Assembly: GCF_910592395.1 (NCBI RefSeq)
Contig: NC_088310.1
Location: forward strand, 9,615,501-9,679,500
Direction of reading: 5' to 3'
DNA from: Lineus longissimus
Taxonomy: Eukaryota > Nemertea > Pilidiophora > Heteronemertea > Lineidae
DNA: 64,000 nucleotides
Shown: piece after piece, positions 10,501 to 20,900 of the stretch
Numbering within the stretch: the stretch's first letter is position 1
Layout: each line of letters begins with the position of its first letter
Program-made: the position numbers and the translations under genes
The notes under the pieces: generated by a model
The model's input: only the letters and a program-made list of their open reading frames with translations
Told to the model about the DNA's origin: nothing
Databases searched by the model: none

Positions 10501-12363
10501 TTTGATGAAAGATTAGATAATTGGTAGGAAGCTTTGTTTGTTATTGCCAGTGATTGATGATGGTGACAAAGACTTGACCAAACGATCGGCAAATCTCACT
10601 TGTTGAATGCAGTTTAAATACTCCGTATTGACAATAATGTTTGCACATCAGAATCTCTTGAAATCCCCCAGAGTCGCTTTGCGAGTTTTTTTGGAGGCCG
10701 AGACGGGAGTTGTATACCTCCTTCCAATCAAGAATATTACGCTGTTTGACAGTTTCCCAATTTTTACAGTACATCAAATTGCACCCTCACCTTGCATCAA
10801 CTTACATGGAATTGCATTTTTTTGGTAACGCACCAACGAATTGTGACAGACGTTTTTGCAGTTTTCCAAACTGTTAGTTGATAAAATCTCTTTCAAGATT
10901 ATCAAACTGCTTTAATTCACCCCAGGTTTCCTGCAACCGGTACCAAAGCGAAGCCATAAACGAAATCCAAAGAAAAAGATTTCATCAGTTGACTATTCCC
11001 ACGGAACCAATAAAAAAGGGCCTCAGTAGTCAACGGCACATACATTGTAAACCATGCCTTTGACTTCCGAGATGTATAAATCGATAGATGTATAGATCGT
11101 TCCGTGCCAAGACACAACATGAGAGAAGAGTCATGAGCCTCTGTCACTTGAGACAGATGCTGGAGATACTCGATAATGCCAGGAGATCACATCACCGGTA
11201 GGCTTCTGATCAATAGTGAGTACTGCACGCATAGATACAAAGAAACAAACTTGTGATAATTTCTACTCTAATGCATTTTAAACCATTATAGGCCCCTTGC
11301 AAGAAATGACTGTACCACCTAGACTCAGAAAAACAAACCATCTTTACAACTTCATCTCAGTTTTGATTTACTTCATCTCCATTTGATTAGCAATTTGACG
11401 AGATTGTCGTCAGTCAAGAGACATTGGGTGATATGAATAAAGACTAGCAATTGCTTTTACTGAAAACCCCATGTACATTTACACTAGGCCTTTCTGTACA
11501 AAACTGAAGTAAAAGCATTTACTAGTCTTTATTCATATCACCCATTACCTATTTCAAGCAATAAACAGTGGAACCTTTCTTTGCGGACACCTCTGTAAGC
11601 AGACAACCCTCTCTGTTGAGGACACTGATTTCCATCCCAAGTTGGTAACTTTCATTCAATTTGACCCCTCTAATCAAGACACCTCGCTATAAAGGACAGA
11701 AATTCCCAGTCCCAAGGGTGTCACTATGGAGAGGTCCTAAACTGTACATCAGATATTCTAGCTCTAATTGGGCGATTTGTTAATAAACTGCTACATATAT
11801 GTAGGAGGAAACCTACAAGACCACAATTCTGCTCTTACCTGTTCCCTGAGAGCATCAATGTCTTGCTGGCACTCCTCTTCATCAAAGTGAGACTTTACGT
11901 GTTCCTCCACGTTCTCTTTGATGTAAGGGAACAGAGTCTCCTGTAAATAGACAGAAAAAAGTCCATGAATAGGGGTTATTTTGCAAGAGGTCTTGATTTC
12001 CTCCAAAACTGAGGCCACCATTAAGATAATGTTTGTTTAATGTACCTGTACATCTCCGAAAACTTAATGGCAGGTGGAACGCAAATTGTTTTTTTTATCC
12101 ACCACCAAATTTTAAAATAACGTTCTCACTCCTTACTGACTCTTGATTCAGTGGCCTGTACGTGTGCACATACAGATACACGCATGCACAGTGATATACA
12201 CATGGGTGACATGCGGATGAAACAATGTATCTAGATAGATAAGACAGATGATCACCTTGACAAAGGTTATTGGAGTTGTTGTTCCTTCTATATCCAAAAC
12301 CAATGCTTTTATACCCTCCAGATAATCAACAGACTCATCAATGGTTCTCTTCTTTGGTTCCAT
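7379..12363 (-). CDS. ENOPH1: Enolase-phosphatase E1 (acireductone synthase), complete six-exon gene
   Basis: ENOPH1 is a cytosolic bifunctional HAD-superfamily enzyme of methionine salvage. It enolises and dephosphorylates 2,3-diketo-5-methylthiopentyl-1-phosphate to acireductone. Coding exons on minus: 12363-12256, 11940-11839, 9759-9563, 9029-8897, 8351-8228, 7512-7379. All borders are GT-AG, phases join, and the product is 265 residues (human about 261). HAD motif I is LVLDIEGTTT with Asp24 and Glu26. Motif II is the YSSGS segment around Ser159-Ser160. The motif III lysine is Lys193 in VGSKAEQESY. Motif IV is MLFLTDV with Asp218. The family signatures KQLQGHMWR and VVRPGN are present. I chose the ATG at 12363 because its context is CAAAATGG; an in-frame ATG lies 69 bp upstream. 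Nothing essential is missing. The gene is divergent from RRBP1/kinectin and has decayed duplicates of exons 5 and 6. Confidence 0.95.
7896..8066 (-). pseudogene. Degenerate duplicate of ENOPH1 exon 5 with flanking intron
   Basis: On the minus strand the segment reads AEQKSYKKIAQESDQKLEEM then LPLNDIPK. It parallels the true exon 5 (AEQESYKKIAEESDQKPEEM, LFLTDVPK) and keeps the same GTAAGA-type donor. The similarity runs on into the intron (CCATCCATGTTTCTAAG, CAACACTATTTATGACCA), so this is a genomic duplication and not a retrocopy. The 5' third is disrupted: the GYFDTKVGSK segment is replaced by out-of-frame sequence, and I see no good acceptor. Motif IV Asp is kept but the preceding LT has become LN. 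Confidence 0.8.
8228..8351 (-). CDS. ENOPH1: ENOPH1 coding exon 5
   Basis: 124 bp. Begins YFSGYFDTKVG, carries Lys193 (motif III) and LFLTDV (motif IV, Asp218), and ends in phase 1. Acceptor TTCTTGCAG, donor GTAAGA. A partial degenerate copy lies about 260 bp downstream. Confidence 0.93.
8431..8611 (+). mobile_element. Tigger-like MITE (family T), copy 2
   Basis: Starts TACAGTGGAACCTCCCTTAG and ends GAGGTTACTGTA, so TA flanks CAGT...ACTG termini. It carries the shared internal CTATTAAAGG and CAATTTGACCTC blocks. It lies in ENOPH1 intron 4, antisense to that gene. Confidence 0.88.
8897..9029 (-). CDS. ENOPH1: ENOPH1 coding exon 4
   Basis: 133 bp. Its first base completes Glu136, followed by VYDDVLPALKRL. 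It carries HAD motif II in KVYIYSSGSVEAQKLL. Acceptor CTAATTTCAG, donor GTAGGT, ending in phase 0. Confidence 0.93.
9563..9759 (-). CDS. ENOPH1: ENOPH1 coding exon 3
   Basis: 197 bp, 65 codons plus two bases. Begins GAKDVKDEVEG and ends with the family signature ALKQLQGHMWR followed by AGNIKG. Acceptor CTTTCCAG, donor GTAAGT. Ends in phase 2. Confidence 0.93.
9822..9980 (+). mobile_element. tRNA-derived SINE, 5'-truncated (family S, copy 1)
   Basis: Begins inside the tRNA head at a box-B-like GTGGGTTCGACTCCC, then CGGCCGAGTC. It continues into the body GAGTTCAAGTGAGCGCCTTC and GTGGAGACCGGGGTAATAAT. The same body occurs inverted at 21758-22000 and about 45500-45645. Lies in ENOPH1 intron 2. 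Confidence 0.8.
11423..11546. mobile_element. Short foldback MITE
   Basis: Inverted arms of about 35-38 bp: the left starts ATTGGGTGATATGAATAAAG and the right ends CTTTATTCATATCACCCATT. There is no coding capacity. The termini resemble those of the inverted repeat at 7016-7316. Confidence 0.85.
11566..11746 (+). mobile_element. Tigger-like MITE (family T), copy 3
   Basis: Starts CAGTGGAACCTTTCTTTGCG and ends CTAAACTGTA. It is more diverged than other copies but keeps the CAATTTGACC and CAGTCCCAAGGGTGTC blocks. Located in ENOPH1 intron 2, about 90 bp downstream of exon 2. Confidence 0.85.
11839..11940 (-). CDS. ENOPH1: ENOPH1 coding exon 2
   Basis: 34 codons, beginning ETLFPYIKENV and containing DEEECQQD, a strongly conserved family segment. 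Acceptor CTATTTACAG, donor GTAAGA, phase 0 on both sides. Confidence 0.93.
12256..12363 (-). CDS. ENOPH1: ENOPH1 coding exon 1
   Basis: 36 codons from ATG to ITFVK, with donor GTGATC. It carries HAD motif I (DIEGTTT), with nucleophile Asp24. Ends in phase 0. Confidence 0.93.
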
Positions 12364-14234
12364 TTTGAGGAAGATCGTGGAAATTAGAGAAAATCGGACC
12401 TTTCTATCGAGACACCGATACGCCGGCTTCACAATGAGATGCTGGTAGCAGATGGTTGTGTGAAAATCAACCAGGAGATGGCAGCACTAGTCGATTCCAG
12501 GAAATTTGTCGACAATATACATTGGCTGCATCAGTTGGCTCGCACACCCCGCGACGAGTCAATCCAGTAACACATTAAAAATGAAATAGGTGAAGCAATT
12601 TAGGGAGTAGTTTAGAAAATTTGATATGAACTTATGTTGAAAAGTCATAGAAATCAACTGACACCACTGTCACTGTAATTAATGACGAAATTTTTGGAGT
12701 AAATTTAATTTAAAATTTAATTCCCGGTGCATACGTGGCAGGGGAAAGACGTTATAGATAGAACAGCGAATTAGAAACCTGACCAATGGGGAACCTCGTT
12801 ACATCGTAGTTAGGGGGTGTTTCAGTCTCCTCCATTGTTTCTGGAGGGATGTAGGTCGGAAAAACCTGTGTACATTAGCCGACTATTTCCACGTTGACAG
12901 CCTTTTAGAATCGTATTCGGCTGTGGCACTGCACTTTGTAGGTATTCAGAAGTTTCATATTTGCTAAATAATCTTAAATGATACGACCTAGTCTTCTAGA
13001 TCGGAGCCAGTCTGGCTGAAGTGGCATGTGGTCATTTTCTCCACGACCACGTCCTGTCGTGTATGTTCTAACAAAACACAGTGTATCTCATATCTGTATA
13101 TGTACACGTAGGCTACACGTAGTACATTATTGAGTGACGTCATTGGACTGCACACGTATATCATGTATTGTAAATATTTATAAGTGAATGTCACTGTATG
13201 GACTATGGTGACATTTTTGGCCCTGCTTGTTGTTGGGCCCCTTGGCTTATGTCATGTGTAGGCCTATCATATAACACCATATAGCCTTCCCCCTCTTAAG
13301 TTAAACTTAAAGGGACAGTATAGGCAGCAGCTAGGTAGGCAAGATAAAAGTTGCACAATGACGCCAATACGCAATAGTGGTCTCTCCCACCTCACAGTAT
13401 GTCAAAACTGTTCAGGCTTGTATTATGAATATAATGTAGTGCTGAATCTAACAGGACCCAGTGCCCTTACTATGCATGTTAGTCACCCGTTGAGATGGCC
13501 AATTTAACCCTGCTGCTCCGGCCTGTAGTCCCCCTTTAAGAAGTTAGCCTGGATATGACGATGGTACAGTTCAAGTAAAGTCTCGGGCAAACCGGATATA
13601 TCTCCTTCAAGGAAAATACTGTGATGCGCTCAAAAATCCAAATCTGCATAATCAGCATCCTCGCTTTGCCAGTTGGCATTATGGCATCATTCCAGATTCC
13701 ACAGCAGTCTCCCATTAACTATAACCGTACCATTGTCAAATCCGGGCAAACTTCTTGAGGAGGTGTATTACCAACTCAATCCATCAGCCTAATACTCTGT
13801 ATTAGAAGTGTTGCTGATTTATTAATACCAGATCCAGATTTAACAAACCACATTCGAAAATGCGCTACCTCTTGAAAAAGTTGAACCCTCGTGGTCCAAC
13901 TACTGAAATAATGTGATTGAAATTACCATGGGCAACGAATAGTTTATCCACTCCAGGCGTTGATGCATGCAAATGAGTTAGCGGTACATGGATGTATGTC
14001 CCACTTTTCAAGAGGCTTCACCTACTCTATAAATAATCTGTTTATAATCTATTGGCAACTCTATGCTGAAAATTGCACTTAAAAAAAATCAAGAAATTGG
14101 GAAACGAGTCAATGAGCCTAACCTGTCAATTTTCAGCTTGATTTGGACTAACCAAGAGCTCAATCATCATAGTCAAACAGTTTGACATTTTTCCGTGTGT
14201 TAATTTTTAACTGATTGTCACTTTGTACTTTCAG
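12364..14234. promoter_or_regulatory. Divergent intergenic region, likely promoters of ENOPH1 and RRBP1/kinectin
   Basis: The two genes are head to head and 1.87 kb separates the ENOPH1 ATG from the first visible RRBP1/kinectin exon. Both transcription starts must lie here or overlap it. The RRBP1 exon at 14235 has an acceptor (TACTTTCAG), so at least one non-coding 5' exon is expected in this interval. No TATA box or other motif stands out. No gene is seen. Confidence 0.45.
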
Positions 14235-14240
14235 GACCGC

Positions 14241-14255
14241 ATGTCCCTGGATTAA
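14241..14255 (+). promoter_or_regulatory. Four-codon upstream ORF in the RRBP1/kinectin 5' leader
   Basis: ATGTCCCTGGATTAA (Met-Ser-Leu-Asp-stop) lies in the leader part of the first visible exon, 34 bp before the main ATG at 14290. It could damp translation of the main frame. Only its presence is seen. Confidence 0.4.
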
Positions 14256-14289
14256 GAAATTGATCGCCGGTAAAACAAAACAACTGACC

Positions 14290-14971
14290 ATGGAATCCCA
14301 GATCATGATGATTGGTGCGGCCATATTTGTGGGCTCGGCCATTTTGATCTACATCATCTCCATATTTGGAATACGCGAGAAAACGTATGATGAGGTGATT
14401 GAAGAACAACGAAGAGAACGAATGGAGTCGATGAAGACTAAGGTTCGTGTGGAAAAGAGAGATAAGTACAAGAAGAAGTATAAAAAGCCTGGAAAGGAGA
14501 AAGATGATAGGGAAGACAGCGTCGAGAAGCGGGAAGATACACCTGTCTTTGAGGAGAGTGTTCAGGCGGCCAAGATGGTGGAGTTGGAGATTGAGCCAGA
14601 GATCATCGAGCCTGTTGGCACACCCAAGCTGAAGGCAAAGAAAGCCAAGAAGCAGAAGCCAATTTTGGTGAACAAGGAAGAGAAGTCGTACACGCAAGTG
14701 GACCAGGAGGTGCCTGAGACGTTCCACCCCAAGCACCTCCCTAAGGATGAGATAGAAATGAAGCACGCGCATGAGGAAGAGGTCAAGAAGGATGTTGCTC
14801 CAAGGGTCAACAAGACGAAGAAGAGGCACGAACCGGTAGCTGAGAAGATTGAGAAGACTCGCCATGTGGATGTTGAATCCGAGATCATCGTCAGCCAGGT
14901 TGCTCCTCAGATGGCGGCGCCACCTATGCCAGCCCCGGAGAAAGTGAAGAAGATCAAGAAACGCCAAGAAG
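14290..14971 (+). CDS. RRBP1: RRBP1/kinectin exon 1 (first coding): ER anchor and basic region
   Basis: 227 codons plus one base. The exon begins at 14235 after TACTTTCAG, and the ATG context is GACCATGG. Residues 5-26 (IMMIGAAIFVGSAILIYIIS and on) form one hydrophobic segment. They are followed by REKTYDEVIEEQRRE and runs of Lys/Arg, as expected for a signal-anchor with cytosolic C-terminus. Donor GTGAGT. Confidence 0.93.
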
Positions 14972-17900
14972 GTGAGTGACGCAATCCAACTACGTTTTGG
15001 TGAAGTTTCTGAGATCGTAATTTCTTTACAGTTTGTTGTTGTGGCAGACTGTGGATTGTTCCAAGTAAGAGGTGTGTGTAAATAATTTTTCTTGATAGCA
15101 TTACCAAGTATATTCACCTCTTATTACGCTGGTCAGTTTTAAGACTGGTATTTATTTTGTCTCAGCAAATTGCTTTCTTCTCACTTACAAACATTTAAAA
15201 AATATATTGGGACTCAATATCAAAATTATATTTTTTATGTGATATTTTACTAAAAAAACTCTACATGAACATTTAGAAACACATGTACATATAAATACTG
15301 TCAGTGTCATTATAAATTTTTCATGACAAAAAAAATTAATATATTTAATTATTTCTGTATTCATTATTACCAAGTATAATGTTATTAAAATAACTACAGT
15401 GTATTGTGATAGACATTGTTGCCCACGAATCATTTGTACAGATGGTGCATGGCCCACCACCTGTTTTTCTCTCAGGTCAACTCCATTATGTGACGTACTG
15501 TACAAATTCACATTGATCTAACTTGGTAATATGATTATATTCCAAAAGTAATGTGTTGTGCATAAACTCATGATAAGTGGCATTTGGAATAGGCCGGTAA
15601 GCTGATCTTTACCCAGGCTTTGTCAAACTGTCAAACGATAATTTTTTTTTGTAGAATGTGATGACTGATGTACATACATACATGTAGCATAAATATATGA
15701 CACCCGAAATGATCACCTTGTCGGGGGGGGGGGGGGCAGGGTTAACATTGAGCGCAGCAAAAATTTAACAGCCTGAATAAACGTTGATGCCTGCTCAGGC
15801 AATCTCATATTGAAGACACTCGTCCTAATGGCAGTAATGCTTTTTGCAGGGATGTCAAATTTCTTATTTTTGGTGGATTTCAGACTTTTTCCTCTCACTA
15901 AATGCTAAATTTGATAGATGGTGGATCTTTGAATATTCAAAATTGAACCAAAAATAAGCATTTAAGAGGAACTTTTGTGCAAGCGAGTGCTGGTCAAAGT
16001 GGAAGATTCAAGATGTTCATAAAAAATAAATATCAGACTCTTTGCCTTATCTCATTGGTATCCCTGTTTTTGGAATCTTGATCTGATCAATATTAGTATA
16101 TCTCAAGTGTTACTATCAGTTTTAGTTGTCTTTTGTTTCCAATACTACGTCATACAAAAAAACCCATACAAGGTAGTCACCTGGTTTCAAACAAGGAAGT
16201 AAGGATCACTATGAATACCGCCTGTATACCAAGTGATTTATGAATACAGCCTTCACACCAAGTGATTTAGATATCGTTTATTGCCCTAAACCTGTGTTAC
16301 CCACTAACAAAGGTCTTCGACATGAAATGCTCTCTAAATCGCTATGTTTTAGTCCAAGTTATGCCTTCCTTCTTTGCCTACACGGGATGGTAGAACATGT
16401 AAAAAGATAAAAATGTATCATTATCTAAGGGGGGGGGGGGGGGGGGGGATGTCATCTCCACACTCTCAATCTCATTGCCAATGTCTATTGCATTTAAGAC
16501 AGAATAAAATGTCATGAAATATTCATTATCTACTCCAGTATTGCCATATTGTACACTTTAGTTGGAAAATTCATGGCTATAATTGGTCATTATCTTTTTT
16601 TTGTATAATGGTCATGACAGCGTAGACTTTGAGAAGTAGTATTAGTGAATTGTCTCCTAATACAATGTAATACCAAGCCCTTTAGATGTGCTATTCATTG
16701 TCACAAAACACAATTACACATGCTCTTGGGTCAGTTGTGTCCATGCTCGTCTCGACTAATTACAATCTGATGACAGGCCTGGGCAATATGACTTGATTGC
16801 TGAAATAATTTGTACGTCAGTGATCATGATTCCTTTCGAATTCAAAGGTTGCTCCTAAATTAGCCCAAAAGCTGAGCAACTTTTATTTAACATGCAGGCT
16901 ACTTAAATGATTTTTGTTGTGGGATGAGCACAAGCATCGATGTACACGTAAATCTTGAACGGTTGGATTTACACCCTATAAATGTACCAACATATAGAAA
17001 CATGGTGCCTCTTTAGCGAGATGAGCATATTTTTATTGGTCTTAAGTGGCAGTGTGGTTGGAAATTACTTTTTTATGTATTTGGCCTTGAATTCCATGGA
17101 AACTAACGTATTGAAAGGAGGCTTTAAAACATGCTTATCTCATCATTAAATCATTTGTAGCCTGCACATTAAATAAAAGTTGCTCAGCTCCCGGAATAAA
17201 TCTGTTATGGGAGGGGCGGATTGTCTCTGTTTGGCGTTGGCTAAAAGGCGCTATTTGTCATTTAGCTGTGATTGAGAGATTGGCGTTGGGAGAGATCAAA
17301 TTGGAGACGGTTAATGGGTTACTCGCTTATATCATATCATCTTACCGGCGATGTAATCCATCGGATTTTTGCTGGAGGTATGGAGTCCACTGTAGGCTAC
17401 TGTCCACCTATGTGGGATCTTTTACAAGAGACCACGGCTTTTAGTCTCATCCGACAGACCCTCGAATATATTGTAGGTTGGAGACGTGCTGTGGAAGACC
17501 CAGGAATTTTTAGTTCATCCAGAAATACGATGCTGGGTTCTACTTGGATTGAGCCAGGGCCCTATTGCATGTATTGTGTGACAGTAGCCAGCAGTGTTTT
17601 AAATTGGTTCATGTAGGATGTCTACATGTATGAGGCTCCTGTAGGCAAGACAAGTTAAAAATCACAATGTACGCAGTAGGCCCTGAAATATAATTTATAC
17701 ATACATGTAATGGGAAAAAGAGTGAAATTCAGGATGGCCATGCAGCCTTGTGTCGGCATGCTGTAGAATCAACACAATTAATTTTACAACATTGTACATG
17801 TCATGCATGTTATCGGGGATTGCAAGCTGCTGCATACTGCTGTAAATTGTATCTGAATTGTCATTGGTCATTACTAGCCATCTGTGTGAATTTTGATCAA

Positions 17901-20900
17901 TACATTTATAAATGCTTGTGTTTCCATGCATTGAGGCATGTGACATCCCGTTTATTCTTGTTCCATCAATATACATAGTTCACACACATGGTGTATTTAT
18001 ACATGTATGCCTATGCTTGCATAGCATTTTAAAAAACCATATCGTACCATACTTGGATTCGTGGGAAGCATGTAGGCCTATAAAAAGAGATGAGTTCATT
18101 CAATGACACTGACATTGCTGTGTCAGCATAATGTTAACTACCATAACCCAAAAAAATCTGAATAATCTATTGAATGATCAGGACGTGTGGTTTTCTATGC
18201 ATAATAGCATCGCATGACATACTTCATCGTTGATGTACTGCCAGTGCTTCACTTTAAAAAACGAGCCTTATTTTTTTATTTTGAGAACGTATTGTCAATT
18301 TTGTCCCGGAAGTTCAGGTGGGGTAACCTAAAAATTTTAAGTGGTATTTCCACATCAGCATAAATGAAACTACACTAAAACCTCTCCATTAAGAACACCC
18401 TCGGAACTGACAACTGCTCTCCTTTGTAGAGAGGTGTCCTGATTAGAGAGGTCAAATTGCATGGAAACGTCATAACCATATGGTGTCCTTAATAGAGAGG
18501 GTGCCCGCTAAGGGAGGTTCCAGTGGATGATTCAGTTTTAGATTTTTTTGGCATTAGTTACCATTGGATTGTCTTTTAACCCATCATAATATATTGTATT
18601 ATTATATTACAAAATATCAGCACTACAGTATTTCATAATCCAATTACAGTGGAACCTCCCTAAGCGGACACCCCTCTTTTAAGGACAAACTCTATAAGGA
18701 CACCATAACATCTTTTCTGAGAAACTCAAAGCCTTATTGTGAACTTCCTGAATGATAGTACAGCCTTAACAGAATACCTTATATTGCATCCTCTCTTTCA
18801 GAACCTGTTGAAAATGGAAGTGGTGATGTTTTCCCAAGCCAAGACTTTGCTGCCACCTTGAGGCATGCCAACATGACTGATGCAGAGATACAGGGCTTGA
18901 TTGACATCCTCCTCAATAAGCAGGCTGGCAAAATGGAGTGGAACAAGGTCAGGGTCATTGACGGCTATCCAAATTCTTTGCCAAAGGAATGAACATACTT
19001 CATGCATGTCCCCCAACTGTGTTGAACATATCGGGTTGACGTATCACTATCAGTTCGGGAAACTGTGGAATTCCACAACCTATCTTCTAGATGTACAATT
19101 CGGCATCCATGCGATGCAGAATTTAACACAACCGTTGCAGAATAGCTCACCTCTTTGAGATGCTCGCGGAAGTTATTTTCCGAAACTTCCGTTTGCGTTT
19201 TTTCCAATTAAAATCAAAATTTCCATGATGTCTGACATGCATCAAGAAAGTAGGCTAATTGGTTGATCATTAGGAAGACTTTGTTATTTGCATGCATTAA
19301 TGATGTTGAGGAATTCCATAATTTCTCGAACTGATATTTATACTACTGTGCCACCTAGGGTTTAAAGAAATCCTCTTTTTAAAGATTTTTTGTTTCTTGT
19401 GAAAGTGAAATCATTATCAAAACCTTCCCGAGTTGTTATAAGCATTGTACAGTGCAATGAGCCCAATGACTCGTAAAACTTCTAAAATGCATTAACAGTC
19501 CATACGACTGTGAAAACATGTCTTTTTTCAAAGTATCATACAATAAAATTGAGTTCTGCATGAAAAATGCAAAAAAAAGGTAAATCGGACATGCTCAAAT
19601 CAAGACAAAAGCCAGGAAAAACACTGTTGCATGACAACGTCCTACCTTTTTACGCCACTGACATCTTTATGTTCGTTTCCAGAAGGCCGGCAAATCGGAC
19701 CCCATCACAGTCCTGAAGAAACAGCTGGAAGATAAAGAAAAGTCTCTTCAGGAAGGTATGAAAAAAACCAGTGTAAAACAATATCGTTGGGCAACAATAA
19801 CAGATAGGTTGGTGCAAAATATGGAAGCAGCCGAAAAACTCTCAAAATCACATTTCACCGTTTAATTTGAAGTGTAATAGTAATAGAAATCTGCTCTGGT
19901 GGAGCTGCAATTTGACCCAAAACCTCTGGTGTACCTCTGTTTCGGTGTACCTCAGTATTGGTGTACCTCAGTTTTGGTGTGCATTTTAGCGCCACCATCA
20001 TGGTGTTTGGTGAGAAAACCAATCCCTCCGTTGGTATCAGTTCCTTCAGCAGAAGACAAATCTTCATGTTTTACAGAGCTCTGGTCTTTTATAGAAAGAG
20101 CTGGTCTGAATTGAAATATGTAGATGATAGAGTCTACCTTGATAACGATTCACTTGAGTTTGGGGCTTCTCAAAGTCGAACCCAAGCAAGGATGAGTAGA
20201 ACCAACTTCCAGCATCATGAGCTGACTACCAGTGCCGGGTTTTGTTACAGAATTTACAGGTGATAAAATTCTAGTTTGCTTGAACAAGAATGAAGTATTC
20301 TCCATTCAGTAACTCCTTGCTTTAAACCTCCAGTGATTAATGGTGTAAATATTGGATTCCTCTACTTTTGATATCCAAACATTTCTTCGGGATATCTTGT
20401 GCTCAATGCTGTGTGTATGTAGTTCCTTCTTTCAGTTGGAATTACTATTGAAAAGGAGTTATATCGCAATAAGTTCATATGAGTGATATTGCTTCAGTTC
20501 ACATTTAGTCATTTTGTCATTCTTGAGCAGGATCTGAAGGAATCATACCAGCTCTGCATCTGCAAAGTATGTTACCTATACCCTTAAATAGGCTTATCTA
20601 GGATCCTTAAACGTATATGGATAAAACTCTGTAGAAATAGGATGAATTTTATGTACATTTCTATCAGTGGAACCTCAGTTAGCGGACACCTCTCTATTAA
20701 GGACAACCTCTCAAAATAGCACTGGCGCTTTTACACATACAGTAGTGTAAATGTACTTCTATTCATTTATGAAATAAACATATAGGACACTAGTTTTGGT
20801 CCCGAATTGGTTGTTACCATTCAATTTGACCTCTCTAATCAGGACACCTCTCTATCAAGGACAGCATTTGTCAGTCCCAACGGTGTAGGTTCTACTGTAA

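Noticed and set aside
14218-15117. 299-codon ORF on the minus strand
   Set aside because: Antisense shadow of the Lys/Glu-rich first exon of RRBP1/kinectin, whose + frame has clear family motifs.
16431-16448. Long G tracts (also 15724-15736, 30064-30073, about 59846-59858)
   Set aside because: Homopolymer runs are common and their length is unreliable in assemblies. No G-quadruplex pattern with several separate runs is present.
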